From Agelaius tricolor (lineage: Eukaryota > Chordata > Aves > Passeriformes > Icteridae): a stretch of DNA of 64,000 nucleotides. Below the pieces are notes generated by a model. It ran no database searches and had not been told where the DNA came from. It was given only the letters and a program-made list of their open reading frames with translations. Positions 11,560 through 23,785 of the stretch are shown here, piece by piece. The translations under genes were made by a program, and so were the position numbers. The stretch lies in contig JALJCS010000052.1 of the NCBI GenBank assembly GCA_023055355.1, positions 17,501 through 81,500 on the forward strand, written 5' to 3'. Each line of letters begins with the position of its first letter. The first letter of the stretch is position 1.

Positions 11560-14169
11560 CAGCTGGGGAAGGTTTGCAGGAGGCACTTAAGACTCACAAG
11601 GCAGCCTGACTTTGCGATGGTGGCAGCTTGTGTCTGGGAGATATTTGGCGCAATGCATAGTTTTTAGCGTGCAGCCGGCCACAGGCCCCCGAATACCAGT
11701 GCTGGCCCTTTTCCCTGGCAAACAAAATTCACCAGCCCAGGTTCCTGAAGGCAGATTGCAGGAGGCACTTGGCACTACCAAAGTACCTTGAGTTGGCACT
11801 GGTGCCAGCTTGGCTCTGGGAGGCGTATTTCGCAAAGTAGAATTTCACCAGGCAGCCGGCTGCTCTGGGCCACAGGCCCGTGAACACAAACACCAGCCCT
11901 TTTCCCTGGCACACAAAATTCACCAGCCCAGGTTCCTGATGGCAGATTGCAGGAGGCACTTGGCACTGACTACGCAGCCTGATTTTGCAGTGGTGGCAGC
12001 ATGGGCTTGAGAGGCATCCTGCGCAATGCAGAATTTCAGAAGCCGGCTGGCCGCTCGTGGCACCTGGGCCCTTAACAAAAACACCGGCCCTTTTCCTAGG
12101 TTAACAAAACTAACCAGCCCCAGTTCCTGGTGTTGGTTTCAGGTGGCACTTGGAACTGTTAATGCAGGCTAAGTTTTCACTGGTGCCAGCTTGGGTCTGC
12201 AAGACATCTCGCACAATGTGGAATTTAAGGAGCCGGATGGCCGCTCCGGACCACGAGCCCCCATAGACCAAAGCCAGCCCTTTTCCCTGGAAAACAAAAC
12301 TCACCAGACCAGGTTCCTGATGGCAAATTGCAGAAGCACCTTAAGACACTGAAACCAGCTGGAGCTGCAAGTGGTGCCAGCTTAGGTCCAGGAGGCATCC
12401 TGTGCAATGCGGAATTTCAGCAGGCAGATGGACACTCTGGGCCTGAGGCACCTGGAAAAAAAACGCTGGCCCAATTCCCTGGCAAACAACACTCACGAGC
12501 CTGGGGTCCTAAGGTCCACTTGAAGGAGGCCCTTCGTACTGTTAAAGCAGCCTGACTTTGCGGTGGTGGCAGCTTGGGTCTGGGAGGCATCCCGCACAAT
12601 GCGGAATTTCAGGAGCCAGCCGGCCGCTAAGGGCCCCTGGCCCTGAACACCAATGCCGGCCCTTTAAACAGGTAAGCATAACTCACCAGCCAGGTTCCTG
12701 ATGGCAGATTGCAGGAGACACGTGCCATTGTCAAAGCAGCAGGAGTTGGCACTGGTGCCAGCTTGGGTCTGGGAGGCATATTTGGCAATGCAGACTTTCA
12801 GCAGGCAGCCTGGCACTCTGGGCCGCAGGCCCCCGAACAATAACTCCGTCCCTTTTCCCTGGAAAACAAAACTTACCGGTCCAGGTTCCTGAAGTCAGTT
12901 TGCAGGAGGCACATGGCACTGCCTACGCAGCCTGACTTTGCAGTGGTGGCAGCTTGGGTCTGGGAGGCATTCTGTGCAATGTCGAATTTCAGCAGGCAGC
13001 TGGCTGCTCCGGGCCGCAGGCCCCCAAACAACAACGCCAGCATATTCTCAGAGAAGAAACTCACCGGGCCAGGTTCCTGATGGCAGATTGCAGGAGGCGC
13101 TTGGCACTGTCTACGCAGCCTGACTTAGCGGTCGTGGCAGCTTGAGTCTCGGAGGCATCCTGCGCAATGTGGAATTTCAGCGGCTAGAAGGCCACTCGAG
13201 GCCTTAGGCCCCAAAAAAACCCACTGGCCCTTTTCCCTGGCAAACAAAACTCAGCAGTCCAGGTTCCTGATATCAGATTGCAGGAGGCACTTGGCCCTCT
13301 AAAAGTAGCCCGACTCGGCACAGGTGGCAGCTTGGGTCTGGGAGGCATATTTCACAGTGCGGAATTTAAGCAGGCAGCAGGCCCCTTCCAGCCACAGGCC
13401 TTCCGAAAAAAACACCAGCCCTTTCCTAGAATAGGAAAACTCACCATCCCAGGTCCCTGGTGGCAGATTGCAGAGACGCTTGGCACTGTCAAACCGGCCT
13501 GACTTTGCGGTGGTGGCGGCTTGGGTCTAGGAGGCATCCTGCGTGATGCAGAATTTACGGAGCCAGACGGCTGCTCCGGACCACAGCCCCTGAACGACAA
13601 GGCTGGCCCTTTCCCAGAAGAAGAAAACTCACCAGGCCAGGTTCCTGGTGACAGATTGCAGGAGGCGCTTGGGACTCTAAAACCACCTTGAGTTGGCACA
13701 GATTCCAGCTCGGGTCTGGGAGGCATCCTACGCAATGCAGAATTTCAGGAGTCTGCTGGCCACTAAGGGCCCCTGGGCCATGAACACCAATGTCAGCCCT
13801 TTACACAGGTAAGCATAACTCACCAGGCCAGGTTCATGATGGCAGATGGCAGGAGGCACTTGGCCCTCTAAATGCAGCTCGAGTGGGCACTGGGACCAGC
13901 TTGGGTCTGGGAGGCATCCTGCGCAATGCGGAATTTCAGGACCCAGCCGGCCGCTCGGGGCCGCCCCCCTGAACACCAACGCTGCCCCTTTCCCAGGTAA
14001 ACAAAACTCACTAGGCCAGGTTCCTGATGGCAGATTGCAGGAGGTGCTTGGGACTCTCAAACCAGCTCGACTTGGCACAGGTGGCAGCTTGGGTCTCGGA
14101 GGCATCCTGCACAATATGAAATTTCAGGAGCCTGCCGGCCGCTCGCGGGCACGGGCTGCTGAACGCCGG
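11560..14169. repeat. satellite array, about 190-bp unit, about 14 copies
   Basis: The segment TTCCTGATGGCAGATTGCAGGAGGC (variants allowed) recurs near 11741, 11933, 12314, 12506, 12696, 12888, 13075, 13265, 13453, 13640, 13830 and 14020, with spacings of 187-193 bp. Each unit also carries GGCAGCTTGGGTCTGGGAGG, a GC-rich GGCCGCT block and AACAAAACTCACC. Units are diverged at roughly one base in six to eight by eye. On the minus strand most units keep one reading frame for about 60 codons that ends in TGG TGA, where the TGA overlaps a GTGAGTTTTG donor-like motif. The array stops abruptly at the ERV LTR at 14170. Confidence 0.9.
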
Positions 14170-14643
14170 TGTTTTGCGGAGATAATCAAAACTCCACAAC
14201 TTTGGTGAAAGTTGTAACGCCTGTATGTTTATTACAGCCCTGGACGCACATGAGTATCGTTCCCCTAAAATGACATGCGTACCTTGGGGAACTTCAGGTC
14301 TCTTTTTATCCCCCTCTCAAATACATATGCATACAATTTCACAATAGGTTCGTACGTATTAATTTTTATGAATTTTGCGTGATATTTTCTGCTAGTTTTT
14401 CTTTATCAGAAAGAACTCCTTGGTCAGGTTGACCTGCTCTCACAGCAGTCTCTCTGTCTCTCTCTATCACCTTCTGTCTCCCCCATCCTTTATCTCTGTC
14501 CTTCTCTGAAGTAGTTTCTCTGAGCCTCGGCTTTGCAGTCAGGCTAAATGGCTATGTTTTCTAAGCACAGACTCAACTCAAAAATGTACATTTGACCTAA
14601 ATCAAAATGGATTTCTACCCTGGAAAATTTCCACTCTGCCTCA
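14170..14643 (-). repeat. 3' LTR of the class I ERV
   Basis: On the minus strand the LTR starts TGAGGCAG just after a polypurine tract (AGGAAAGGGGGGAA, about 14644-14657) and ends AAAACA, giving TG...CA ends and 474 bp. A TATA-like GATAAAAAGAG lies near 14303-14313, and the polyadenylation signal AATAAAC near 14228-14234. Confidence 0.7.
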
Positions 14644-14858
14644 TTCCCCCCTTTCCTAAAAGGAAGAAGTAAATTCTTTTACTTCATGCAAATTCCTATG
14701 ACAATAAGTGTACTTTAGTGCTTTACCGTGTACGTTTGATAAGGAGGTTAATGCAGCTACTCGCTGTAGCATTCTCTAATTCCAAATTAGCTGTATAATG
14801 GATAATCTTAAACTTCTTCTAACTAATATTAACAAAACTACAATGGGATGACACAACT

Positions 14859-15158
14859 TTAATTAAAGATTCCATTTGCAGTTGGTGACCACCCAAAGAT
14901 CACATGCCACCGGTGATGATCTGCATTTTGTTTTATTCTTTGCAGGATTCCGGTTATTTCCTTTTGTATCGTGTTGGACAGTTCTCTCCGCTTTCTTGGG
15001 TTTTTCTTCAAGATCCCCAGTAGGTCTTGGTACTTAATTAATTGTTTTACCAATGTAAGGTCCATTCCAATAGGAGTAAGTGATAGTCTGTGATACATTG
15101 TGTAATTGGTTTTAATCAACTGGTGGGATGTCACTCGGGCCAAGTACGAAAACCACAC
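14859..15158 (-). pseudogene. ERV env, transmembrane-subunit fragment
   Basis: A 99-codon open stretch contains the segment FGWSPTANGIFN near its C-terminus, preceded by a Leu/Ile/Lys-rich helical region. The same segment with changes occurs on the plus strand at 45.8-46.1 kb. The N-terminal part continues in other frames to about 15360, so the gene is broken. Assignment to env rests on its position between integrase and the LTR and on the paired copy. Confidence 0.55.
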
Positions 15159-15360
15159 TCGATAATCTTAACGAATTACAAAGACAAAAATTAAAATGAT
15201 TTCTGCTGGACAAAATAACATCGTTGTTATCAATTTTTACAGCGGCACAAGCAGTTCTCGGGCGCACGCAACCTTTATCGGTATATACGAGCACAGTTTT
15301 CTGGTCAGTGACTGGATGAATTTCAAAGTGGCAAACACTCTGTTCAGTGTCTAGACACAC

Positions 15361-16322
15361 ATCTTGGGCATTAATAGTATTGCTTTAACAAATGAATCCC
15401 AGCTGTTCTCTAGTAATGCAGGATTTTAAGTTTACTTGTTCTAAAGGGTAGAGCGCTGATTTAATCTTAGCGCAATGACGGGATGGATAACGTAAACAAT
15501 GGCATTACATATGGTAAGCACAAAGGCAGTGGCCACATTAGAAGCAGGATAATAGGTGAAATTTACCATAGTCCACGGGGATTGAAACTTCTTTTCAAAA
15601 TCAATGGCATTATCTCAGACAACTTTCCAAATTTCAGCTGGAAAATGACCTTCACCCCTTTCCCATATGATCAGAGCTGCTGTTGCTTGCATCTATAACA
15701 GTGCTTGTATACAACTGAAAGCTAAAGACACATTATCCTGAACTGTACTAAGCGCTTCTTCTATTAACTTGTGGTCTTGGTACCTGGCCTTTTCTCACTT
15801 GGGTAGGACTTTTGAAATCTGCCACTGGCTAGTTCCTAATGCCAATAGAGATGGCTGTAAAGGCTGCTTCAATTTTGCCAGGCTACCTGCTGTAGTGGCC
15901 AGCTTATTCATCAGTATTTCTGAATCAATTCAATTTAAAAATCTCAATCCTGTCCTTAATATCTCAGTTAGATCCTTTCTTATTCTGCTCTTGGGGTATA
16001 CTTATCTTTGTAACCATGTTGTCTAGCTCTTAAAGGATGGTCTTAGGAAAGAGCAGCAGGCTGGTTGGATTTTTGAGATGTTCATTTGCATTAGCAACTC
16101 AACACGTTTGAGAGACCATTCTGGATTGAAGAACGGTTGTTGTTCGCCCTCATTTCTCACTACGTAAGGGCCTATTTCATACGCTTCAGATTCATGTTTG
16201 GGTTGCGTCTGAACTATTTGATTAGTAGTGTGGGTTGTATAAGGTCCTGCTTATACAACACTGCAACAATAAAGTGCAGTGTCTATTTTAAACTTAAATG
16301 AGAGCCTGATAGCATCCTGAGC
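15361..16322 (-). pseudogene. degraded ERV env interior
   Basis: No long frame remains. The position between the two env pieces and the absence of another repeat suggest decayed surface-subunit sequence. Confidence 0.35.
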
Positions 16323-16775
16323 CTAAAGGCAGGTCACTTCTACAGGCTGTATCAAGGTGAAATTACACCAACGGTCTGATTCACTTAGGCTATCGCAAAC
16401 TTCCTGGTGCCTGTATACGGGAGAGGTTGAGACACTAATTGCATCTGGTCTCTCATAAGCCATCCCATTGACCACCCAGCACCCTACTTTGATTTCTTCT
16501 CTCCTGATCTCTTGAAGTGTCCACAGTTCTCGTTCCTGCCGCTCCTGCTCCTCATATACCTGATCTTCATGAATTACTACAGTGGATAGGTTTAGATCTT
16601 TTATCTCAGCAAGTTCTCCCATGGATCTAGTATACTGATTAAAAGCCTGGGACCAAGGCCATTCAGCATTGCTTTGGATAGAGGTACTCTCTAATTCTAA
16701 GACTCCGGTTATAATTATATACAAAACAATTCTGTAAATGAAATTACAAACTACCCCCGGCCACAATATACTCAT
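16323..16775 (-). pseudogene. ERV env, N-terminal/surface-subunit fragment
   Basis: A 150-codon open stretch starts with a hydrophobic segment (a possible signal or anchor, residues 3-25) followed by an acidic, Glu/Arg-rich region. It lies directly downstream of integrase on the minus strand, where env is expected. No receptor-binding motif was identified, and the frame is interrupted at both ends. Confidence 0.45.
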
Positions 16776-16849
16776 TTTGTCCGAGTAAGCTTAATCTCAG
16801 TTCGTTGTCTCCTGATGTCACTCTCTGAGGGGCTCCTGGGGCCTTCTTC

Positions 16850-17292
16850 ACTCGAGAGTGATGGATCTAGGCATTCTGCTCTTTGATCTTGATTGTGGTG
16901 AAGGTGGTGAGAAGCACTTGGAAGGGTCCCTCCCACTGTGGTTCCAAAATGTTTTCTGCAAGAGGCTTAACATATACATAATCTCCAGACTGTATGTTAT
17001 GTACTGGTCTATCTAGCTCTCTGCTCCGAGTTCCAGCCACGTGTTTCTCAATTTCTCTAAGCTGTTTGCTTAAAGCCACCGTGTAGGTGGCCAGTGTTAT
17101 CTCCCCAGTGTGGGTGGACATTCCCTTTTGTATTCCATATGGTCTTCCATAAAGCATTTCAAAAGGACTCAGCTTTCCTTTAGCCCAAGGTTTAGTTCGA
17201 ATTTGCAATAGTGTCGGTGGAAGATCTTGGGGCCAGGGTAGATTAACTTCCTGCCCCAGTCTTACAATCTGCTGCTTAATCAAATGATTCAT
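16850..17292 (-). pseudogene. ERV integrase C-terminal region
   Basis: The 141-codon open stretch 16867-17292 contains the KGKLSPFEMLYGRPYG segment and a C-terminal LEPQWEGPFQVLL segment, both typical of gamma-type integrase C-termini. It is separated from the catalytic core by a stop near 17311. Confidence 0.75.
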
Positions 17293-17310
17293 TTTCTCTA
17301 CCTGGCTGTT

Positions 17311-17700
17311 TTACCGGGGGCGGTATGGAGTGTGAAGTTCCCAATCTATGCCCAGGTGGCTACTAATCTGTTGCGCTACTTTGGAAAAGAAATGTGATCC
17401 TCTAGCCGAGGATATTGTGGCTGGAACTCTGAAGCGTGGTATTATTTCTTGTAATAATACCCTGGTCACCTCTTGAGCTTTGACAGTTCTGGTGGGGAAT
17501 GCCTCTGGCCACCCTGAAAATGTATCTGTTAATACCAATAAATACCGATACCCCCCTTTCCTTGGGAGTTCTGAAAAGTCAATTTGCTGCTGCTGTCCGG
17601 CCGTGGTCTCTCCCGGTCTGACCGAGTTTAGGCCTGGGGGTATTTCTGGGGTTAGTCTGGAGGCGAGGATCACGCTGTCGGTTTACCTGAGTAACAGTGG
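17311..17700 (-). pseudogene. ERV integrase catalytic core, inactivated
   Basis: The frame 17311-17673 keeps the first catalytic Asp region ([15 protein letters not shown]). At the second Asp the sequence reads SSARGSHFF, so Ala replaces the expected Asp of the DDE triad. The preceding [10 protein letters not shown] segment is typical of gamma-like integrases. Confidence 0.75.
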
Positions 17701-17939
17701 CATATAAATTCCTGGCAACGGTTCTTTCAATCAGATACGTGTTCTAGAAAGCCTGTGGAAACTACTACTGAAAAGTCAACACTTCATTTCGATGCACTCT
17801 GTATCACTGGCAGCCTTGGTCATTCTGGGAAAGGAGCCACACTTTATAAAAGCTTTTAACTAGTTAGGCCCTGGTGTGTTTTCTAGTGCTCCTCCTTCGC
17901 TAGTGACCACAAAAATGGGAAGGGATTACCAGCTCTCTT

Positions 17940-18795
17940 TCAATGGTAGTCCACCCCTTGTGGTTGCATGTCTCTTTTGATTAGTATTATTATATTCTGG
18001 CTTACCTTTGAGGAAAATCTGTCCATAATTACCTCACCTTTTGCTTTCTTTGCCTCTCCATCCACCAGCTCATTTCCATCCTCCAATTTCCTTTCCTCTG
18101 AGCTCACTCTCTGGTGTGCCTTAATATGCCTTTTCAGGCAGCTGAACCGCTTCCACCAGCCGGATTGTCTCTTCTTTCCTCGTGAGGTTAGCGGTCCCCT
18201 CTCCTTCCAGATGGCTCCATGTGCGTGCACAGCTCTGAATGCATACCTCGAGTCTGTATAGATGTTTATTTTCTTTTCCTTTTCTATTTCTAAGGCATGG
18301 GTCAGGGCATTTATCTCACCCTTCTGTGCAGAGGCACTTGTCAGTAAGGGTCCAGACTCTATTACTTTATTACCTCTCTGCAGGTAGTCACCGTGTACTT
18401 AGCATGTAGCTTTCCACTGGCAACGTAGCTGCTCCTGTGAGTGAACCAGGTCTCTGCATTGACCAGAGGAGCGTCTTTCAAGTCTGAGTTGCTGGAGTAA
18501 GTAGCTTCAGTGGTCTCTAGGCAATCGTGCTGTACTGCTTCTCCTTGATTCCACTGAGAGAAGAAGCTGGGTTGACAATATCAGTCACTACTATCTCTAC
18601 ATCACCTTGCTCTACCATGATGGCCTGGTATTTCAGGAACTTCTGTGGTGAGAACCAGTGGCTGCCCTTTACTGCCAGTACTGCGGACACCGGCGTGGTC
18701 ATTTTTGTCCCAGGGTAAACTTGCGTGCCTCTTGAATACTCAGCACGACTGCTGCTACAGCCTGAGGCAACGTGGCCATCCCTTTGCTGTTGCAT
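17940..18795 (-). pseudogene. ERV RNase H and integrase N-terminal region
   Basis: The frame 17940-18230 begins with an AHGAIWKERGPLTS segment characteristic of the end of the RNase H domain. The frame 18517-18795 lies in the RT-connection/RNase H interval. Stops and frameshifts separate them. Confidence 0.55.
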
Positions 18796-18959
18796 CTAGT
18801 TGCTTAGAGAAGTAAGCAACTGCCCTCTGGTATGGACCCAAGTCCTGAGCCAGTATTCCCAGGGCAATTCCTTATCTTTCATGGGAAAATAGAAAGAATG
18901 GTGTACTTACATCTGGAAGTCTCAAAGCTGCAGCTGACATGAGGGCACTCTTTAGCTGG

Positions 18960-19644
18960 TGAAAGGCCCGTGTGGCTTCTTTTGTCCACTGGAGATCTCT
19001 GTTTCCATTGGCAATAAGAGCATAGAAGGGTCTGACGGGCGGTCCATAATTATAAACACACAGCTGGCACTACCTTGCTGTGCCTAAGAAGGTTCGGAGT
19101 TCTTTCGTTGTCTGGGCTTTTGGGGTTTGGCTTATGGCTTCCCTGCCCTAAAGTCTGCTGCTCAGCACTCGCTTCCTACCCCAGGTAGATTACTTTCTGT
19201 TTCGCTACCTGTGCCTTTTTCTTTGATACTCTGTATCCTTGGAGTCCTAGGAAATTTGAAAGGCTTACCACCTAGGCCACACATGCTTCCTTCGTCCGAG
19301 TGGCTACTAGAAGATCATCCTGTGTACTGCAACAGCCTCCCTTCTTCTTGTGGAGCTTACCAGGACTCTGGATCATTGCGAGTTGTTCTCCAATTGGAGT
19401 GGGGGAATTTTTGAAGCCTTCAGGCACGTGGACCATGTGAGCTGTGTTTTGCACTGCTTCTAGGGCTTTCTCGCTCGAACGCAAAAATTTTCTGGCTGGC
19501 TTCGTGGATGGGGAGGCAAAAGAAGGCATCTCTCAGGTGTAAAACAGTAAACCAGGTTAGCTCAGGTGTTAAACAAGTTAGTAAAGTATATGGATTTGCT
19601 ACCACAGGGTATAAATTCTTGGTTATCTTATTGACAGCCCTCAA
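18960..19644 (-). pseudogene. ERV reverse transcriptase, frameshifted
   Basis: The frame 19420-19644 carries the N-terminal RT palm segment (LYPVVANPYTLLT, then LRDAFFCLPIHE). The frame 19272-19529 carries PEGFKNSPTPIGEQLA. At the polymerase active-site box the sequence reads QYT, then shifts by one base before DDLLVATRT, so the YxDD motif is broken. Confidence 0.8.
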
Positions 19645-19969
19645 TCCAGTACTATCAATTATTGGGCTGATTTCTTTCCTATCTTCTTTTGAGGGGGTAC
19701 TGCTTAATTCTTACTGGTTGTGTTCCTTCCTTAAGCCTGATTACCATGGGGGGGCATTTTTCACTCTCCCTGGTACAGCAGAGGCCCATACCCCCAAAAA
19801 TACTTATTTACTTATTCTAATATCTCTTTCCTAATGTCTTTCTTAATTTCAATGGCTGTTAATGTTAAGCCTAACATCTGTATATCATTTGCCTCCAGAG
19901 TAACCTACTCATTTGAGATTGTTTAGCGAATTGAGCATATACAAAAGCTTCTAAGTACACATGTTACTT

Positions 19970-20110
19970 TAAAGGTTTGCAAAAGTATGCCTTCTCAGAC
20001 TGGACAGTTGTTCCCCACACTACAACATAAACATTCTCCACAGGTACTAAAGCTTTAGTTAAAGCTGAATATATGGCCCCTGTATCAACTAAAATTCCAC
20101 CCTTTTCTTT
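19970..20110 (-). pseudogene. ERV aspartic protease fragment
   Basis: The minus strand reads ILVDTGAIYSALT at about 20060-20096, carrying the DTGA active-site motif. No complete protease frame is left. Confidence 0.6.
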
Positions 20111-20159
20111 CTTCTGATCTCACTGCCTCTTGCAGAGGGGTCTGTTACCTCCTAGTTCT

Positions 20160-21003
20160 GGATGAAATTGGACTGCCAGGAGGGGGATGGGTGCGAATGG
20201 GCATACCTTTGGAGCCTGAGTCCTCTTCCCTTTTGGGGAGGTCATCCTTATCCTTCCTCCCTTACCTCAGGAGGAGCCTTTAACAAATCATATGTACTCA
20301 TTTTGCGAACTGTAATCGCTTTGCATTTCAGCATGATAATCTTTGTCTGACTTCATACATTGCTATCTTATGCTGCATACTGAACGACATGTTTGATTTG
20401 CCTTCTGTTTGCTTTGTTTTTTTCTTTTTTTTTTTGTTCAAGAGCTACACCAGTAGGTCAGAGGGAGCTCTGACCCCACAGTTAGTCTGCCATTCTGGGT
20501 GATTTCTTAAAGCAAAAAAAACACATCAGCATACGGGACCTTATCCCATTTACCTTTCCATTTTAAAACAGCTTTAACTGCAATGAGGTATTATAAATCT
20601 TTTTATTTTCTGAGCTGCCCCTACTGACAGCCTTGTCCCAGTCAGCCCCTCCCAAAAGGGGCTGGTTCAGGAACCTCTTTGCTCTGGTTAGTTCTCATTA
20701 TCTCCTTCTCCTTATGCTATCTTGTTTCCCCCCAAGCCTCACAGTGTCTTTTCTCAGTTTTTCCTCACACACAGATCTCCAGGTGGCAGGTATCAGATGT
20801 GATTGTTCACACATAAGCTTTAAGATCTCAGGTTCTGAATTGGCTTCATCAGGAACCTTTAATTTACACTTAAGACACAGTACAGCAATACTAGTGCCTC
20901 TCACAAACTCTGCATTGCACATAAGGTGCCAGCCTCTCGATGCACCAAAAACTCCCGGGAATTGCCTGCAGGCTATTCTGTTTATCACTTTGGCGTTTAT
21001 CAC
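20160..21003 (-). pseudogene. probable ERV gag remnant
   Basis: The position upstream of protease implies gag. The largest open stretch (20698-21003, 101 codons) has several Cys residues but no clear CCHC knuckle or major homology region, so the call is by position. Confidence 0.35.
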
Positions 21004-21689
21004 TTAAACTCTATGGCGGGTTGTCCTCAGTCTAAACTTACTGTATTACCCACTGAAGTCCCATAAACTCATTCATCTCTTCTGTCTAAACTCTATTTTA
21101 CAAAATCTCAGTCTATTTTAGTTCTCTTCTTGCACCATCTAATTAAAGCATTGCTTCTACTGACACTCACTTTACTGCCTTGCAAAAGGCTGTGCTTGTT
21201 ACAGCAAAAACTCTGATATGCTCACACACATGGACGCACGCACACCACTGATCACAAATTCACTAGAGCCGGGCCACGCCAAATTCCCCGTGTGCCTCGG
21301 CAACTGCCCAGGCCGTGCCAGGAGGGCTCCTGAGAGGGAACGTTCCAGGCCGGGCCACGGGCACAAGAAGCGCCCTCAAATGCAGCGGCACAGCCCGATT
21401 GCAGCCCTGCAAACGCTGCCAGAGCTGCAGCTTCCCGCAACTGAACCCCGAAACTGACGCCGCAGGTGGGGCTCACCTCACTTCAACAAGGGCAAAGAAA
21501 TGTGTTCTCCCCTTCAAGTTCATCCCCTATGAGAGCAGATAAGAAGGGGCTTTCCTCCAATGAAATCCTTCAAGCAATGTGGAAAGGGGGATTTTGACCT
21601 CAATTAAAACCCTTGAAAAGGAGGGACACCAGTGCTGTCCCCTCAATTTAAATATTAGGATGATGAAAATGGGATGGCTGCCTTCAAAT

Positions 21690-22130
21690 CAAACCTGCCA
21701 CTGGCAACTATTTACAGACTCGAACAGGACGGGCCACTCAAAAATCAGTGTCTTGAGCTGGTTTATTTCAACATCAGTCTCAACACTTAACAATGGAGAC
21801 ACTCGATGTGAACAGCTCACTGATTTAAACAGAATGCCAAAGAAACATAATGTTACAACAGAGCATAAAGCAAAATCTTCCCAAGTTTCAGCCAATCACA
21901 CATAGAGCAAAAGCATATTGACATTACTTCTACCCAATTACATGGAGCATACGTAGCTTCGGTTAAAACAATAGCGGCATATTTTCTAACACAATGGCTA
22001 ACTAACTAACATATTCATGTTGGCCTTCTAAAATATACATTAAGTAAATTTGTTGCAACCAAAAAGGACAAACCACATAGGCTTATTGTTCTATTTCTCA
22101 TGTCTAAGCTGCAGCCTAAAACTCTTTCTG
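21690..22130 (-). repeat. LTR fragment, same family as 49425-49994
   Basis: It shares GCTGGTTTATTTCAACATCAGTCTC near 21757, CATAATGTTACAAC near 21848 and AGCAAAAGCATATTGACATTACTTCTACCCAAT near 21907 with the LTR at 49.5-49.7 kb. On the minus strand AATAAACC near 21762 is a plausible polyadenylation signal. The ends are not well defined. Confidence 0.6.
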
Positions 22131-22259
22131 CTATCTTGACATTTCTCTGTCTTTGCTAGCTTTTTGGGGCCTGCTTTTTTACCATTTTCTCAAAACTCTT
22201 TAACTTTATGGATTCCAGCAAAACCCATAATATGACAACAATACTTCGCCCATTCCCGT

Positions 22260-23590
22260 TAAAATAGAACACAGGGATTCCCTGTCACCCCTGGGAGACC
22301 CCTAACAGCCTGGAAAAGACAGGTTTTCCTTCAATCGACACCCTTCAAACTGCAAGTGAAGGAGGATCCCCCCCAGTTCAAACACAGAAAATAATAGAAG
22401 AGTAGCTGCTTGCCTCTCCTTAATTTCTTTTGTCCTCACAAGCTCCATTTTTGTTCCTGGAGAACCAGGGAGGGAGTGGCAAGATGAGATTGAAAAGGGA
22501 AAGGACAAAAGTCCCCGCTCCAAATCCACATGCGCTCACCTGTTCAGCTGCTGCTTCCCGGCACAAAGATTCGTCCCTCGGCACCTCCTTTAAGCGATGC
22601 TCCACGTGTTCAAGCGCGTATCCAGGTGTTCACCAGACGGTGTGAGAAGCTCTCGCAGTCCTTCCATGAGACAGCCCCAGGAGTCCCCCATGAACCCCTC
22701 TACTCAGCAGCTCCATGCAAAAGGGAGCTGAGGCAAAACCTCCCCCTGGCAGGAGCCGGCCCCTCATCATCCTCACAGCTCACACCTGGCGCTGATGCCA
22801 CTCTCCAACAGCGCCTCTCCCCGTCCAGCACACGGCCCGCTTCTCACAGACACAGAGCCAACAGAAATCTGCCACAGGTGTTGGCTTTTCTTAGTCCATC
22901 TGCTTCCACAATTCAAACACGTGTGTGCGCTGATAGCATTGAGGGAAAGCTTTCCAGTGCACAAAACTGTCATTATGGTAGCACGCTTTGATATGCCTTC
23001 AGAAAAAGCAGAATCAGCGCCAACTCCTAAGAGGCCTGCTGAGGAACCCAGCCCTCCTTGGGACACCCAATGCAACAGACCTCGAAAAATGAGGGGAAAA
23101 GTCAAGCTTGGAGTGGAAAAACAGAATATAAATACAGCAGCCGTTCAAAAAAGCCCTCACACAGCAGTAGTGGGAACCAGTCACATTTCTTCTTTCCTTG
23201 CTCTCTGTAATGACATAAATATGAAGTAAAAAACCCACATGAAACACAAGGCAGAGCTGGGATTTTACACGTCTTCCTTTTGGCTCTCTGGATGACAAGC
23301 GCCTCTTCCGGGACTGTGAAACGATTTGGGCACTGGCAGAGAACGGAGGCAAAAGGTGCCAGAGAGCCCTTTCTATTGCCTTCAGCCCCTGCAGCTGTTC
23401 TGAGGGTTCCAGGGCACAGCTCGGTCGGTTCCTAGATAAAAACATTACGGCAATATCTTCAGAACTACTACCCATCTCCAGTCGGAGTTTCCTACATTCC
23501 TGTAAACAAATGAGTGCATAGAGAGGGTTTCTCCCCAGCTGAATTTAGAGACAAATTCCTATTCTTTAGCAATACCTAGAAAACCGAATG
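22260..23590. other. no gene recognised
   Basis: Overlapping open frames up to 153 codons occur on both strands (for example 22530-22991 plus and 23014-23475 minus), without recognised domains or convincing splice borders. An AAACCCTT..AAGGAGG-like worn repeat occurs near 21600-21660 and 22320-22380. Confidence 0.35.
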
Positions 23591-23699
23591 CCTTGCCAGG
23601 TTTTAGCATCCTACACCCACTCACCCCTCCCTGTGCATTTGGTGGCAGCTTTGGGTCCTTCTGGGGAACAGCACCCAGCGTAATCCCCCCCCACCACCC

Positions 23700-23785
23700 A
23701 CCTGCTCCTGCACCGCAGTGGGGCTCCCTCTCCTGGGGACCTTGGGGTGCCCCCAACGGCATCAGAGCCCCGAGTCTTCACCCCC
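23700..23785 (+). repeat. about 85-bp segment duplicated at 25593
   Basis: The block starting ACCTGCTCCTGCACCGCAGT and ending GAGTCTTCACCC is repeated at 25593-25678 with few changes, one being CCTTGG to ATTCAG. In the second place it sits abruptly at the end of AT-rich repeat sequence. Confidence 0.75.

Larger units (their letters stand above)
14170..21003 (-). mobile_element. class I (gamma-like) ERV remnant with one LTR
   Basis: Reading on the minus strand, the order is probable gag (about 21.0-20.2 kb), protease, RT, RNase H, integrase, env and LTR, the normal retroviral order. All genes carry stops or frameshifts. Only the 3' LTR was found; no matching 5' LTR, primer-binding site or target-site duplication was recognised on the right. 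The element is an old, non-functional insertion whose 3' LTR abuts the 190-bp satellite in mid-unit. Confidence 0.8.

Noticed and set aside
11560..14169. CRISPR-like regular repeat
   Set aside because: The period is about 190 bp with diverged units and no short repeat/spacer pattern, in eukaryotic DNA. It is a satellite.
22530..22991. 153-codon plus-strand open frame
   Set aside because: No domain, no splice support and no recognisable start context.
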